Below, in pieces: positions 1-9,026 of a DNA stretch of 64,000 nucleotides. Where the stretch lies: NCBI GenBank assembly GCA_001804815.1, contig MHBI01000025.1, positions 1-64,000 of the forward strand. Direction: 5' to 3'. A program made the position numbers and the translations under genes. The DNA comes from Lentisphaerae bacterium GWF2_50_93 (GTDB lineage Bacteria > Verrucomicrobiota > Lentisphaeria > Victivallales > GWF2-50-93). The first letter of the stretch is position 1, and the number at the start of each line of letters is the position of its first letter. The notes below the pieces were generated by a model that saw only the letters and a program-made list of their open reading frames with translations, was not told where the DNA came from and searched no databases.

Positions 1-400
1 GTTCCGATTCAGTGCATTATCTCATCGGAAAATGTCCGTAAAATCATTGAGTTTTTTTTAACTTGATATTCTCTTGCATAAATACTTGATATAAGAGGCT
101 AATATGACACTGCTAAGCCTGGACATGAGTGTATATTTAGACAAATATGGTGCCAGACCCCGCATTAGCCATTTTTAGCAAATAAGCAAGTGATGAGCAA
201 ATTTAAAACAAAGCGGTGACTATGTCACGCGCACTTCCGCCTTCGCTGAGATGCTACGGCGCGACAGGCCTGGGTCAGGCCGGAGCGCCTGACGTAAATA
301 CAAAGAAAGATAAGATAGAAATTCATAACAAGGCTGCTGCATGTAATCCCGCTCCCCGAGATACTTGAGCGTGTAGGTTAAACAGAGAATCACTAATCCG
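1..400. other. Unassigned intergenic sequence
   Basis: I see no convincing gene here. Around 225-295 there is G+C-rich palindromic sequence (for example GGCCTGGGTCAGGCC near 265) that resembles the intergenic repeats elsewhere in the window. The region lies downstream of the esterase gene that ends at 401 and may contain its transcription end, but no hairpin followed by a T-run is clear. Confidence 0.4.
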
Positions 401-1909
401 CTAATGCATGTAAGCGTTGGAGAGTGGTTCGTTGTCGGTCCTGAACGGTGTGGCGGGAAGGCCTGCGCCATTGTACAGATTGCTGCTTGAAGGATTGAGG
501 GCCCAGGCGTAGCGCACTGCGACAGGCGCCTTCACTTCAGGACTTGAAACGACCACTGTCTTTCCGTCAATCGTCGCCTTGCCCCAAACCCATTTCATGT
601 CCGCGCCGGCAATTGCGAATCCTTTCAGTTCCCCGCCGCCCTGCGCCACAAGACCTCCGTCCGCATGGGAGAAAGTGACTACGACTTTTCCGTCGACGAC
701 CTTGCTGCTCTCGGGCAATGGACCGGAGCCAGCAACGTCCTTCTGTTCGTAAACCGTCGCCAATGCCCACTGCGCCAGGCGCCGTCCTGCTTCCTGCTTG
801 TTCCTGGGATGATTGCTTTTCTCTTCGCCGGTTCCAATCGTGACTGCCATGCCGGTGTTGGGCAGGCTCAACGATTTCAAAACCCCATCGCGCACCAGCA
901 CGCGCCCATGGGTCTGGACCGGCTCTGTCTGCGGTGATCCGATGTCGGGAAGCTGGACCGAGATGAATGCGAAATCGTATCCCCAGCGGCTGCGCCAGTC
1001 CCTGATCATGGTGGCGAGCTGGATTCCGTAGAGATTTGCGTTGACGGTGTAGGAATTGGCCTCGCCCTGGTACCATATGACGCCGCGGATTGCGTATGGG
1101 ACAAGAGGAAGTATCCTGCCGTTGAAGAGATAGCCCGGGGCCACCTTCTGGCCTGCGACAGCTTTTTTGCCTTCGACTTCCGTAGCCTGGTTGCGGTCAC
1201 TATTTGCCTGTTCGGCATCCTCCTTGCTGGCGATTGCGGATTCTCCGGCTGATTCGAAGAGAGGCTTCAGTTCCGGAACCGCCTTCTGGGCCTCCAGGCT
1301 TGTCCACAATTCGATGGGAGTGCCACCCGAAGATAAGTTGAGCAATCCGACAGGCATGCCGGTCTTCTTATGGATTTCGCGCCCAAAGAAATAAGCCGCC
1401 GCCGAAAAAGTGCCGACGCTTTCGGGACTGCACACGATCCATTTGCCTGCCTGCTGCATCATCCGTATCTTCGGCCAGGTCGCCACGGGTTGCTCCTTTT
1501 CATAATTCATCGCCTTGTTCACTGTCAGCGCCATGTTCGACTGGCCCGAGCAAAGCCAGACCTCTCCGACCAGCACGTCTTCAACTGTGCGTTTGCCGGC
1601 ATCGCCACCTTGCACAGTGAGTGTCAGGGGTCCTCCCGGCGGCATGGAATCAAGGTTCACAGACCATTTGCCATCCTGTCCCGCCTCGGTGGTCTTAGTC
1701 TGGCCGCCGATGCTGACAGTGACTTTCTCCTTTGGCTCGACCTTGCCCCGCACGGGAACGGGCCTGCCGGTCTGGAGTACCATGTGATCGGAAAAGAATG
1801 CGGGAAGCTGGACAGCAGCATTAGCCTGAAACGTGAACGCCAGCAGTGCGGTGCTGGCGGCTATGAATTGAAAAAGACGAGTTCCAGCAACGCCAAGATT
1901 ATTGTTCAT
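401..1909 (-). CDS. Secreted sialate O-acetylesterase family esterase
   Basis: Predicted SGNH-fold esterase of the sialate O-acetylesterase family, removing O-acetyl groups from sugars outside the cytoplasm. Residues 1-32 form a signal peptide (hydrophobic run, likely cut after QANA). The block I motif GEVWLCSGQSNM holds the nucleophile Ser124, and WYQGEAN, the second hallmark, is at 279-285. Near residue 380 the usual DIHP of this family reads SNHP followed by RNKQEAGRRLA; the His is kept but the acidic residue is not, so activity should be tested. The length (502 residues) is normal. It is the last gene of a minus-strand group with a large glycosidase-like protein upstream, which suggests deacetylation of the same polysaccharide. 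The true substrate need not be sialic acid. Confidence 0.85.
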   Translation of the reverse strand: MNNNLGVAGTRLFQFIAASTALLAFTFQANAAVQLPAFFSDHMVLQTGRPVPVRGKVEPKEKVTVSIGGQTKTTEAGQDGKWSVNLDSMPPGGPLTLTVQGGDAGKRTVEDVLVGEVWLCSGQSNMALTVNKAMNYEKEQPVATWPKIRMMQQAGKWIVCSPESVGTFSAAAYFFGREIHKKTGMPVGLLNLSSGGTPIELWTSLEAQKAVPELKPLFESAGESAIASKEDAEQANSDRNQATEVEGKKAVAGQKVAPGYLFNGRILPLVPYAIRGVIWYQGEANSYTVNANLYGIQLATMIRDWRSRWGYDFAFISVQLPDIGSPQTEPVQTHGRVLVRDGVLKSLSLPNTGMAVTIGTGEEKSNHPRNKQEAGRRLAQWALATVYEQKDVAGSGPLPESSKVVDGKVVVTFSHADGGLVAQGGGELKGFAIAGADMKWVWGKATIDGKTVVVSSPEVKAPVAVRYAWALNPSSSNLYNGAGLPATPFRTDNEPLSNAYMH

Positions 1910-1947
1910 AATGATAATTCCTTATTTTAATAAGCTGATTGCTTTCG

Positions 1948-2059
1948 TTGGAGTACAAGCTTCAGCTTGCGTAACCTATTAAATACCAAGACAAACTAAA
2001 GTTTGGACTCCAACGGGCATATTTCCGCAACAACCGTTTTATTGTATTTTTGAAATCAG
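1948..2059. repeat. Composite palindromic repeat, copy 1 (TTGGAGT family)
   Basis: Outer arms TTGGAGT/ACTCCAA enclose two hairpins, CAAGCTTCAGCTTG and AAACTAAAGTTT, followed by a tail containing TTTCCGCAACAACCGTTTT and GAAATCAG. A clearly related copy lies at 49864-49976. The tail also matches the 5' end of the decayed transposase near 57040-57066, so this may be a MITE-like derivative of an insertion sequence. Confidence 0.75.
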
Positions 2060-2117
2060 TTAATTTATGTTATAGAACACTATACCAATGCTTGCATACT
2101 TGTCGGAGAATGTTCGA

Positions 2118-5100
2118 TCACAGTTGCACCAGAAACGCGTTCAGCTCCATCGGGCCTGACTCCAGTTCGAACTGCAGGTCATTACCCGCCGCTATTGTCG
2201 GAACAGTTTGGCCCGTGACAAGATTTTTCACCACGGCACCGGCCTTGCCTGCAGGGATTTTAATTGAGAGTTTTTTACCGGAATACCCTTTGTATGCCAC
2301 GCCGACGTATGTTCCATTCGCTGACGGATAGACGCGGACCTTCAAGTCCTTGTCCCCCTGCTCCACGGCAGTTCCGGGGATCGCCGGAAGGGCGAGGAAC
2401 GCCTGCGCAAAACGCCTGTGCGCGTCGGCAAAACCGCGTCCGTATGTGTATACGGTGTAGTTCAACGTCCTCGCGTCCCCATGAAAATACGGCAGCAGTT
2501 CAAGTGCCATGCTGAAGGCCGATCCGGCAGGTGTGAGCATGTTCCCTTCGTATTTGGGATTGATCGAACGCGAGCCTATTTCATCATAGGGAACGGCGTT
2601 GCTCACTGCCAGTCCGTCGGCGGTCTGGAAGTAGTCCAGGTAATCCGGGAGATCTGCGTAGCACAGATAGTTGGCAGGAGCAAAAAGCTGGATGCCCTTG
2701 ATGTCCTTGTAGAGGTTCGGACGGATTCCGTAGTCGGCGCGGTTGATACCTCCGCTCGATGCACCAAAATTTCCAGTGCGCATGGTTTCGATATAGTCGG
2801 CAGCAGTGAACTTTTTGCGTTCCGCCTCGTCCTTTTCATAGACTGCCCTGGCTCCATTTGGCGCATTTATCAGATTCTTGTTGAACGCCCACGTCGTGTT
2901 GGACGGATTGATGAGTCCAAACTTGTCTCCTTCCCAGTTGTAATAATAGAGCGTGAGATCGGACCGGTAGCTCTTGAGCAGTTCCACCAGCCTCCTATGG
3001 AAATCCGCGCGCTTCTGGTGCCACCAGGCGTCGTATTGCACTTTCCCCTCGCCCGCCGCCCAGGCCGCCTGCTGGGCTTTTCCACCGGGCGGAAGCTTAG
3101 TGTTGGTTTCCTTCGCGAACAATTCCAGATCGGCCTGCCCGTAGCTGATGCGCATCCGGTCGCAGCGGATACGCCAGAGCACTCCGGTCAGCTGCGGATT
3201 GTCCTTCACGTATGGCTTGATCAGGTGATCCATGAATTTCCTCAGGTCGTCCCAGGTCAGCGGGTTCAGGATGTTCCCGCACCATGGGGCGAAACGGTTG
3301 GGTTTCGCGGGTTCGCCGTTGACTTCGATCGCCCGGGCTTCCTTCGGCAGATCCTGCGAGCCGCCCCATTCCACTCGCGGAATGTAGTCGATGCCGTAGC
3401 GCTTCGTAGCTTCCAGATAACGCACATGCTGGGATTTTTTATCCGGCCAAGGCGAGGTCGCATCCTTCCCGGGTTCGTATGCCTTGTGCGACCAGTAGTC
3501 GTGGTCGTCTATAACCATCGTATCATAACCGTTGATAGGTTCGCTGTAGTTGGCAAAGAACCACTTGAGGATCACGGGCGAAATTGCGTTGTAGCCCATG
3601 ATCTTCGCATAGCGCACGAGGTCTTCGGGATTGTGGTCCGGCTGCCGTTCCCAGTCGAAAGACAGCACCCGCTGCGGCAGGTCTTTGGGTTTCTGGATGA
3701 CCGGGGCATTCTTCTCGACATCGATTTCATAGAGCTTCATGCGTGCGACCGCAGGGCCGCCTTCCCACATCGCGTAATACATGTTGGGCTTGAGCTTGTT
3801 CATGAAATAGACCCAGACGCCATTCTCGGCGGAGGCGCTTCCGGTCCCCGCAGTGCCGACGGTCTGGTCGTCCAACGGGACGATCACGTCATACCACTGC
3901 CATTTCTTGCTCAGCGGCCAGTTGTCATATATGCTGTCGGCTCCGGTGCCGTTCCTCCATCCGACATCCGTGAAGTTCTGTCCGGCCTGTACCTCGATGG
4001 GGGCGAAACGCGGCTTGTCCTCGGGATATTCGATGCGTAGCAGATAATCCGTGTGCGGCTTGAGTTTGCCGCGCCCGATCCTGTAGGCGAACCAGCCGTA
4101 TTCGCACTCCCGGGCTTTCTTTCCAAGGATGTCCACGACCTTCATCTGGACAGGTATGCCGGGGGTATAGAAAGAGGCGTCGTGGCTGAATCCGCTTTCC
4201 AAGTAGGGATGCGGATCGTCAAACAGCGATGTCGCGCAATCAATCTCGTCAACGAGTTTGAGTTTGCCGTAAGGCGTATCCTCGTCTGTCTCCGGCAGTG
4301 CGGGCAATGGCGTAACATCGCGTTTCGCAAATGACAGGCGGTCCATCTCCCGGATCCCGGAATATATTGGATTGCCGGCGGCATCCTCGATGATGAGGCT
4401 TGCCTGCAGACGTCCGCGGAGATAAACAGCCTGCGCAGTCTCGCGGTCTATGGCCGCCACCGCCTTGACAACTTGATCCGCACCGGCCGCCAGAGGCAAT
4501 TCTCCGGATTTAATTTCGTTGCCGAGAAGATCAGAAAGACTGTACCGGAGTTTCGCGCCGGGCTCCTTCGCCAGATCGGCCGGAAACGAAAAAACGATCT
4601 CAAAAGGTTTGCCCTGCCTGGCATCGCTGAGATCAAACAGAGCTACCGGGACTTCCGCGCCGCCAGGCTCCCGCATCTTCACGCCATACGGATCCAGTTC
4701 CGCCACCAGCGGGCCTTTGACGAGACCGCTCTTGTCGCCGATGAACGTGATTTTCCCGCCCCAGATCCGGATGGCGATGGTATTGTTCTCCCCATAGCGG
4801 ATCAGGGAAGCTGGAACAGTATAGGCCCGCGTGTTCCAGTTCTTATACTTATACTCGCCACTGAAGCCGCCAATGCGTGTACCGTTGAACCATGTGTCGT
4901 CTTCCGAGAGGATCGGTACTAAGTTCAGCGTGAGCGGTGTACCGGCAAATTCCTTCGGCACAAAAATCTTCTGGCGGTACCAGCCATACCCGTAATGTGA
5001 AATCCCCTGCTCCTGCCACGAAAACCCGGACTTGAGAATCTTCCACTGTGAATCATCGAAGGCGTCCGCATACCATTTATCCTTCATCCCCTGATCTGCG

Positions 5101-5807
5101 GAATCAGTCGCAAAGCTCCAGTTCCCGTTGATGCTGATTGAAAGTTTATGGCTTTTCCAGGAATCGTCGGTAAAGGCCATTCCTCCAACCTTGAAATCGG
5201 CAATCGACACCTCGGTATCCTTAACGGCGGATGCGGCACGGAATCCGATGCCGGCAATCTTCGCGAAACTCTTTAGGTCGAACAGCTGGATCGGGAGGAT
5301 GACCCGCTGCCATTCACCGGGCTTGGCGGAGAAACCGGTCTGGAACGTACCCGCCGTCTTTCCGCGCTGCAGCAGATGGAATGTCATCTGCGCAGGCTTG
5401 CTGCTTTTGCACAAGAACGAAATATAGGTGGCCTTGTTCTTCGCCCAGACATCCCCGTTGGCAGGCCCGTCTCCAGGCAGAAGCATGCGCACGGCCGATC
5501 TTGCGGGAACAAGTTCGCCGGCTGAAATATTCAAGACATTCTTCCCGTCGCGTTCCTCAACAGTAAAAAGTTTCGCAGCCGCACCTTCGGGAGGATTTTC
5601 AACAATCCACTGGGAGGCGTTCGCCGGAGCCAGGCAGTCAATCGACTGCGACTTGAATTCCGCGGCTTTGACTGCCTGCCTGGCAGGCACCTTGAGATCT
5701 GCGCCAAATGGCGCGAGTGCGGCTGCAGCCGCATCCTCGCCTGCGACCGGCAGGACATTGGCTGCAAGCATTACGCACAGAAAACCCGCGAAAACCGCAT
5801 TTCTCAT
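2118..5807 (-). CDS. Large secreted glycosidase-like protein with sugar-binding domain
   Basis: A 1229-residue protein that I cannot place in a numbered glycoside hydrolase family. The start at 5807 is preferred because GGGAGT lies just upstream and the protein then opens with a signal peptide (MRNAVFAGFLCVMLAANVL, cut near VAGE); an upstream ATG at 5891 would add 28 residues encoded by a repeat. Residues about 235-345 resemble a galactose-binding-like domain of the GH2 type (WYADAFDDSQW, WYRQKIFVPKEF, WFNGTRIGG). Residues about 690-1010 look like a beta/alpha barrel (RVLSFDWERQPDHNPEDL, GIDYIPRVEWGG, LYYYNWEGD), and a beta-rich tail follows. The neighbours are a CBM9-like lipoprotein and an esterase, which suggests a role in extracellular polysaccharide breakdown. 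The catalytic residues are not identified. Confidence 0.7.
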   Translation of the reverse strand: MRNAVFAGFLCVMLAANVLPVAGEDAAAAALAPFGADLKVPARQAVKAAEFKSQSIDCLAPANASQWIVENPPEGAAAKLFTVEERDGKNVLNISAGELVPARSAVRMLLPGDGPANGDVWAKNKATYISFLCKSSKPAQMTFHLLQRGKTAGTFQTGFSAKPGEWQRVILPIQLFDLKSFAKIAGIGFRAASAVKDTEVSIADFKVGGMAFTDDSWKSHKLSISINGNWSFATDSADQGMKDKWYADAFDDSQWKILKSGFSWQEQGISHYGYGWYRQKIFVPKEFAGTPLTLNLVPILSEDDTWFNGTRIGGFSGEYKYKNWNTRAYTVPASLIRYGENNTIAIRIWGGKITFIGDKSGLVKGPLVAELDPYGVKMREPGGAEVPVALFDLSDARQGKPFEIVFSFPADLAKEPGAKLRYSLSDLLGNEIKSGELPLAAGADQVVKAVAAIDRETAQAVYLRGRLQASLIIEDAAGNPIYSGIREMDRLSFAKRDVTPLPALPETDEDTPYGKLKLVDEIDCATSLFDDPHPYLESGFSHDASFYTPGIPVQMKVVDILGKKARECEYGWFAYRIGRGKLKPHTDYLLRIEYPEDKPRFAPIEVQAGQNFTDVGWRNGTGADSIYDNWPLSKKWQWYDVIVPLDDQTVGTAGTGSASAENGVWVYFMNKLKPNMYYAMWEGGPAVARMKLYEIDVEKNAPVIQKPKDLPQRVLSFDWERQPDHNPEDLVRYAKIMGYNAISPVILKWFFANYSEPINGYDTMVIDDHDYWSHKAYEPGKDATSPWPDKKSQHVRYLEATKRYGIDYIPRVEWGGSQDLPKEARAIEVNGEPAKPNRFAPWCGNILNPLTWDDLRKFMDHLIKPYVKDNPQLTGVLWRIRCDRMRISYGQADLELFAKETNTKLPPGGKAQQAAWAAGEGKVQYDAWWHQKRADFHRRLVELLKSYRSDLTLYYYNWEGDKFGLINPSNTTWAFNKNLINAPNGARAVYEKDEAERKKFTAADYIETMRTGNFGASSGGINRADYGIRPNLYKDIKGIQLFAPANYLCYADLPDYLDYFQTADGLAVSNAVPYDEIGSRSINPKYEGNMLTPAGSAFSMALELLPYFHGDARTLNYTVYTYGRGFADAHRRFAQAFLALPAIPGTAVEQGDKDLKVRVYPSANGTYVGVAYKGYSGKKLSIKIPAGKAGAVVKNLVTGQTVPTIAAGNDLQFELESGPMELNAFLVQL

Positions 5808-5837
5808 AATTGACTCCCTGTAGTTTTTAAAACTGAA

Positions 5838-5873
5838 CTTCGAACATTCAACATTGAACATCCAACATCGAAT
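5838..5873. repeat. AACATTGAACATCC-type short-word repeat
   Basis: A degenerate run of the words CGAACATTCAACATTGAACATCC lies directly upstream of the large secreted protein gene. Related word-repeats occur at 7446-7528 and 34581-34611. Read as coding sequence it gives a spurious Cys/Phe/Met-rich N-terminal extension, which is why the downstream start was chosen for the gene at 2118-5807. Confidence 0.6.
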
Positions 5874-5904
5874 GAAGAAATAATTGAACAAACAAATCCA
5901 TGTC

Positions 5905-6705
5905 TTAATCTTTTTTCAACACGAGCCTGCCCATCGACGACGGGGAGATGTGCGGACAGCCTTTCAGAACCGGAGACCAGTTCATGTGCAGGAGATCGCG
6001 TTTCCCGGTCTTTTCATCTGCGGGCCAGTCGTAGCGCATGAAATTCGCCCTGATCTCCATCGGAACAAAATTCTTAAGTCCCTGGCGCTTTACGACCGCT
6101 GCCGCCGGAATTGCCATTTCAACGCTCCAGCCGACAATCTTGCCATCGCGTTCGATCCGCGAGCCTGCAGTGCGCAGCCCTTCCATGTTCCATTCGCGGA
6201 AACCCCAGCGCTCCTTGTCGCAGAACTCGGGGGTCATGCGCAGCTCGGAAGTATATTCCGGATCTCCGGTGAAGACGTACATCAGGTCCAGGCTCTCTCC
6301 GTCCGGCGTCGCCTGGATCTCCACATATTGGCGTCCGTCGCCCTTGCCGTCGATGAAAACCTCGCAGACATCCTCCTTATATAAATCTTCATCATGCTTC
6401 ATTTTCCCCGAACTGTAAATGTCGGCGTCGATGCATTCGAAGCCTACGTAGAGGTAATTTTCATCCCAGAGGACACGGATGGTCGTTGGGATCTTATCTA
6501 TCTTGTCCTGATAGTTTTTGCCCCTGCTCGAACGGAGCCCTTTTATCACTGCCGCATCCTTCCAGGCAGGATCATCGAGCTTCCCGTCGATTACAGGAGG
6601 CGTTGCTAGCAGGGGAACATCCAGCGATGGGACCGGGCCGGAGTTTTTCACGTCAACACTTGAACAGGCAGAAAGAAATAATAGGAACAGCAGCATTTTT
6701 TTCAT
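5905..6705 (-). CDS. CBM9-like sugar-binding lipoprotein
   Basis: A 266-residue predicted lipoprotein with one carbohydrate-binding family 9-like (DOMON-like) domain. The N-terminus is MKKMLLFLLFLSACSS, with lipobox LSAC giving a lipidated Cys at residue 14. The domain then shows the family pattern PVIDGKLDDPAWKDA, NYLYVGFECIDADIY, EVFIDGKGDGRQYVEI and GWSVEMAIP. The ATG at 6705 is preferred to a TTG at 6714 because AAGAGGT is about 10 bases upstream of the ATG and too close to the TTG. The gene sits 97 bp upstream of the large glycosidase-like gene on the same strand. It probably holds a carbohydrate at the cell surface; no catalytic residues are visible. Confidence 0.8.
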   Translation of the reverse strand: MKKMLLFLLFLSACSSVDVKNSGPVPSLDVPLLATPPVIDGKLDDPAWKDAAVIKGLRSSRGKNYQDKIDKIPTTIRVLWDENYLYVGFECIDADIYSSGKMKHDEDLYKEDVCEVFIDGKGDGRQYVEIQATPDGESLDLMYVFTGDPEYTSELRMTPEFCDKERWGFREWNMEGLRTAGSRIERDGKIVGWSVEMAIPAAAVVKRQGLKNFVPMEIRANFMRYDWPADEKTGKRDLLHMNWSPVLKGCPHISPSSMGRLVLKKD

Positions 6706-6734
6706 GTTATGCAATTACCTCTTAAATATACTCG

Positions 6735-7547
6735 TCATGGAAAGAGAGCCATACGCTGCGCTGTATTCGGCGCGCCCTGTACGGCAAGATACATAATACC
6801 GTTCGCGTCCGTGAATCCTGTGGCGGAACCGTCAGCACGCAAATAATTATAATAGGAATTTACATAATTGCGCCCGTGGTTCTTTGGACAATCCCCGTAC
6901 GACGCGTTCGGCAGGCCAATGCCATGCCAGTCGCTGACAATCGCCATGGACTGCTGGATGTTGTACAGTTTCTTGCGGGAAGTCAGATAGGCATCGCTGC
7001 CAGTACCGAGAGAATGCGAGGAAATGTTGGGATTTGTCTCATATGAGCATTCCGTGGCGCTGCCGGCGTTCCAGAGGGTCTGGAAAGTGCTTCCGCTCGT
7101 ACCAGGCCATTTCCTGCCGGTCCATCCCGGAGCGAATCTGGCGCTCGGACAATAGAAGATGTCCGGCGGTTCCTTGACGTATCCTTCGTCGATAAGGACG
7201 CCTAGATAGACGGCACCGGTCGCGCCTCCGTAATTGATCAGCCATGCATTACCGCGGTATCCTCCATTACCCCAGCCATCATGGTCGGTCGCGTAAGTAT
7301 GTATGCTTATCCCGATCTGCTTGAGATTGCTCACACATGCGATCCTCCTCGCCTGTTCCTTTGCGTTTGAAAGCGCGGGCAGCAGTATTGCGACGAGAAT
7401 TGCGATTATCGCAATCACGACCAGAAGCTCGATCAAGGTGAAGAATGATGCTGGATGCCGGATGCTGGATACTGGTTTTCTACATCTGGCATCATGCATC
7501 CTGTATCCTGCATCGGGGATTTCCAGCATGTGTCTGCTATTTCCCAT
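6735..7547 (-). CDS. Pseudopilin-like protein (prepilin-type N-terminus)
   Basis: A 270-residue protein with a type IV prepilin-like helix, [20 protein letters not shown], starting near residue 36, and a C-terminal beta-rich domain with LRADGSATG near the end, the pattern seen in the expanded pseudopilin families of Lentisphaerota and Planctomycetota. Glu at +5 is present, but position -1 is Phe instead of Gly. The leader of about 35 residues is encoded by repeat DNA at 7446-7528. The start at 7547 is backed by AGGAGGGG upstream and lies within the last 11 bases of the regulator gene, so translation is probably coupled. Its role next to a sugar regulator is unknown; surface binding of a polymer is a guess. 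Confidence 0.8.
   Translation of the reverse strand: MGNSRHMLEIPDAGYRMHDARCRKPVSSIRHPASFFTLIELLVVIAIIAILVAILLPALSNAKEQARRIACVSNLKQIGISIHTYATDHDGWGNGGYRGNAWLINYGGATGAVYLGVLIDEGYVKEPPDIFYCPSARFAPGWTGRKWPGTSGSTFQTLWNAGSATECSYETNPNISSHSLGTGSDAYLTSRKKLYNIQQSMAIVSDWHGIGLPNASYGDCPKNHGRNYVNSYYNYLRADGSATGFTDANGIMYLAVQGAPNTAQRMALFP
7446..7528. repeat. GATGCTGGATGCCGGATG-type word repeat inside pseudopilin leader
   Basis: Repeated words GGATGCTGGAT, GCATCCTGTATCCTGCATC and similar fill the leader-coding part of the pseudopilin gene. The same kind of sequence occurs as intergenic DNA at 34581-34611 and, with different words, at 5838-5873. Confidence 0.6.
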
Positions 7548-8715
7548 TTTCCACCCCTCCTTCTACAAGCTGGGATTTTATTTTGACGAGCTGGGGTTTT
7601 GATGGAAGCTTCCCATTGATCCTGGCCATGAGCAGGTCTATCATTTCTCCGCCGATCTGGAAGTTCCGCTTGTCCACCGTGGCGGCTGGAACAGAACTCT
7701 CCCATTGGCGTTCTTCGCATTCCTGCCACGTGTTGTCATAACCGACCAGCAGTATGTCCCTGCCGGGAACCTTGTTGAAGAAACGGCAGGCGGCCGCGGC
7801 CGGAAAATAATCAGTGTCGCAGGTGAGCATGATCGCATCAGCCGGCTCGGGCTTGGTGAGATGCTCCACAAGATATCCCATATACTGCCTCGTCCTCGCC
7901 TCAAAGTTCTTCTTGTTCCCGGGGACACGGACTGCAAGGTTGTCGATGCAGACGGACGGAACCGTTTTCAGTCCTGACTCAAGAACAGCCTTCTCGTATC
8001 CCCTGTTCCTGTCCCTGACCCAGTACGGGACATCGGGAGAACTCCATACCCTGAGGATTTTCCTGCACCCCTTCTTGATAAGATATTCTGCAAGCAGACA
8101 GGCGCCTGACTCATGGTCTGAGATGATGCGGTCGAATTTCTGCAGTCCGTCGCCGTCGCCGTTGATCACCACCGGGATCTTCATCGCACACGCCTCAGAC
8201 AATGCCTGCCTGCAAAGGTCACCTGATTCAACGATGTTGTGGGACAGCAGTATGCCGGCAGGTGAATTCCTGATCATATTGACGAAAGATCCATCCTTGA
8301 GACAGCTTGCGTTCAGCATCATCGAATGATATCCAATCCTGCTGCACCTGTCGATCACACCGGCTTCCACGGACCACATCATATGGCTTTTTGCGTATCT
8401 CGACGGATCTTCGGAAAGGTTGCTCAGGGCGACAAAGAACTTCTCGAGGGGATTGGCAGAGCGCCTTGTCTCACTGCCCGCCACTTCCCTGCCGCGGCCA
8501 TTGGCAATCGATTTTATGATGCCGTCATCCTCAAGGTGCCTCAGTGCGGTCCTGACAGTCCCCCGTGACACATCCAGTTTTTCCGCAATGTCCATTTCGC
8601 CGGGAAGTCTTTCTCCGGGCTCGAGATGGCCGTTCTGTATCCAGTCCCTGAGAGTCCTCACCACCCGCGCACGAGGCGAATTGTTCTGCAGGACGTCCTT
8701 TTGGCTCTTAAGCAT
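7537..8715 (-). CDS. GntR/LacI-type transcriptional regulator
   Basis: A 392-residue regulator of the AraR-like hybrid type: a GntR winged helix at about residues 13-80 ([20 protein letters not shown], then [15 protein letters not shown]) fused to a LacI-like sugar-sensing domain at about 100-385 ([25 protein letters not shown]). The ATG at 8715 is chosen over a TTG at 8721 because AAGGAG is spaced correctly only for the ATG. A strong promoter lies just upstream with two direct TTATACATT repeats that could be its own operator. The gene overlaps the pseudopilin start, so it is the first gene of the group running down to 401 and probably controls it in response to a sugar. Confidence 0.9.
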   Translation of the reverse strand: MLKSQKDVLQNNSPRARVVRTLRDWIQNGHLEPGERLPGEMDIAEKLDVSRGTVRTALRHLEDDGIIKSIANGRGREVAGSETRRSANPLEKFFVALSNLSEDPSRYAKSHMMWSVEAGVIDRCSRIGYHSMMLNASCLKDGSFVNMIRNSPAGILLSHNIVESGDLCRQALSEACAMKIPVVINGDGDGLQKFDRIISDHESGACLLAEYLIKKGCRKILRVWSSPDVPYWVRDRNRGYEKAVLESGLKTVPSVCIDNLAVRVPGNKKNFEARTRQYMGYLVEHLTKPEPADAIMLTCDTDYFPAAAACRFFNKVPGRDILLVGYDNTWQECEERQWESSVPAATVDKRNFQIGGEMIDLLMARINGKLPSKPQLVKIKSQLVEGGVENGK

Positions 8716-8747
8716 CGGCAACTCCTTATTAGCCTTTGTTTGGACAT

Positions 8748-8776
8748 ATTTTATACATTAATTATACATTTGTCAA
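8748..8776 (-). promoter_or_regulatory. Sigma70-like promoter of the GntR/LacI regulator
   Basis: On the minus strand, -35 TTGACA (8771-8776, 6/6) and -10 TAAAAT (8748-8753, 5/6) are separated by exactly 17 bp. Transcription would start near 8741, giving a leader of about 26 bases. The direct repeats TTATACATT at 8751-8759 and 8762-8770 overlap the -10 box and fill the spacer, an expected place for repression. Confidence 0.65.
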
Positions 8777-8910
8777 GAGCATGCCGGGATAATTATGGAT
8801 TTTTTATCGTCAGGAAAATATCGGACAAGCAGAGAATGTCGAAATAAAGGTTTTCATAATTGTTTGGTAGTCAAGAATACTGTTAGACGCTGGTTGCATG
8901 TTTGCGCGTT

Positions 8911-8982
8911 AAGTAGGTACGTGCTTCAGCATGTACCATCCTAATGCTTAAGGATGGGACAGGCTAAAGCCCGTCCCTACTT
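8911..8982. repeat. Composite hairpin repeat (TACGTGC/GGGACAGGC type)
   Basis: Outer arms AAGTAGG and CCTACTT enclose GGTACGTGCTTCAGCATGTACC and GGGACAGGCTAAAGCCCGTCCC. Just upstream, 8893-8910 carries the TGCATGTTTGCGCGTT half of another repeat. The element fills most of the gap between the FAD oxidoreductase stop (9027) and the regulator promoter; I see no gene in this gap. Confidence 0.85.
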
Positions 8983-9026
8983 CAAAAGAATTCGGGCACG
9001 GACAAATACAGAAATCCTTCCATCCC

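Noticed and set aside
220..471. 83-residue frame at the window start
   Set aside because: It overlaps the end of the esterase gene and includes palindromic repeat sequence; no domain or ribosome site.
2418..4040. 540-residue open frame on the plus strand
   Set aside because: It is antisense to the large secreted protein gene, has no ribosome site and low-complexity composition; the minus-strand gene has a signal peptide and recognisable domains.
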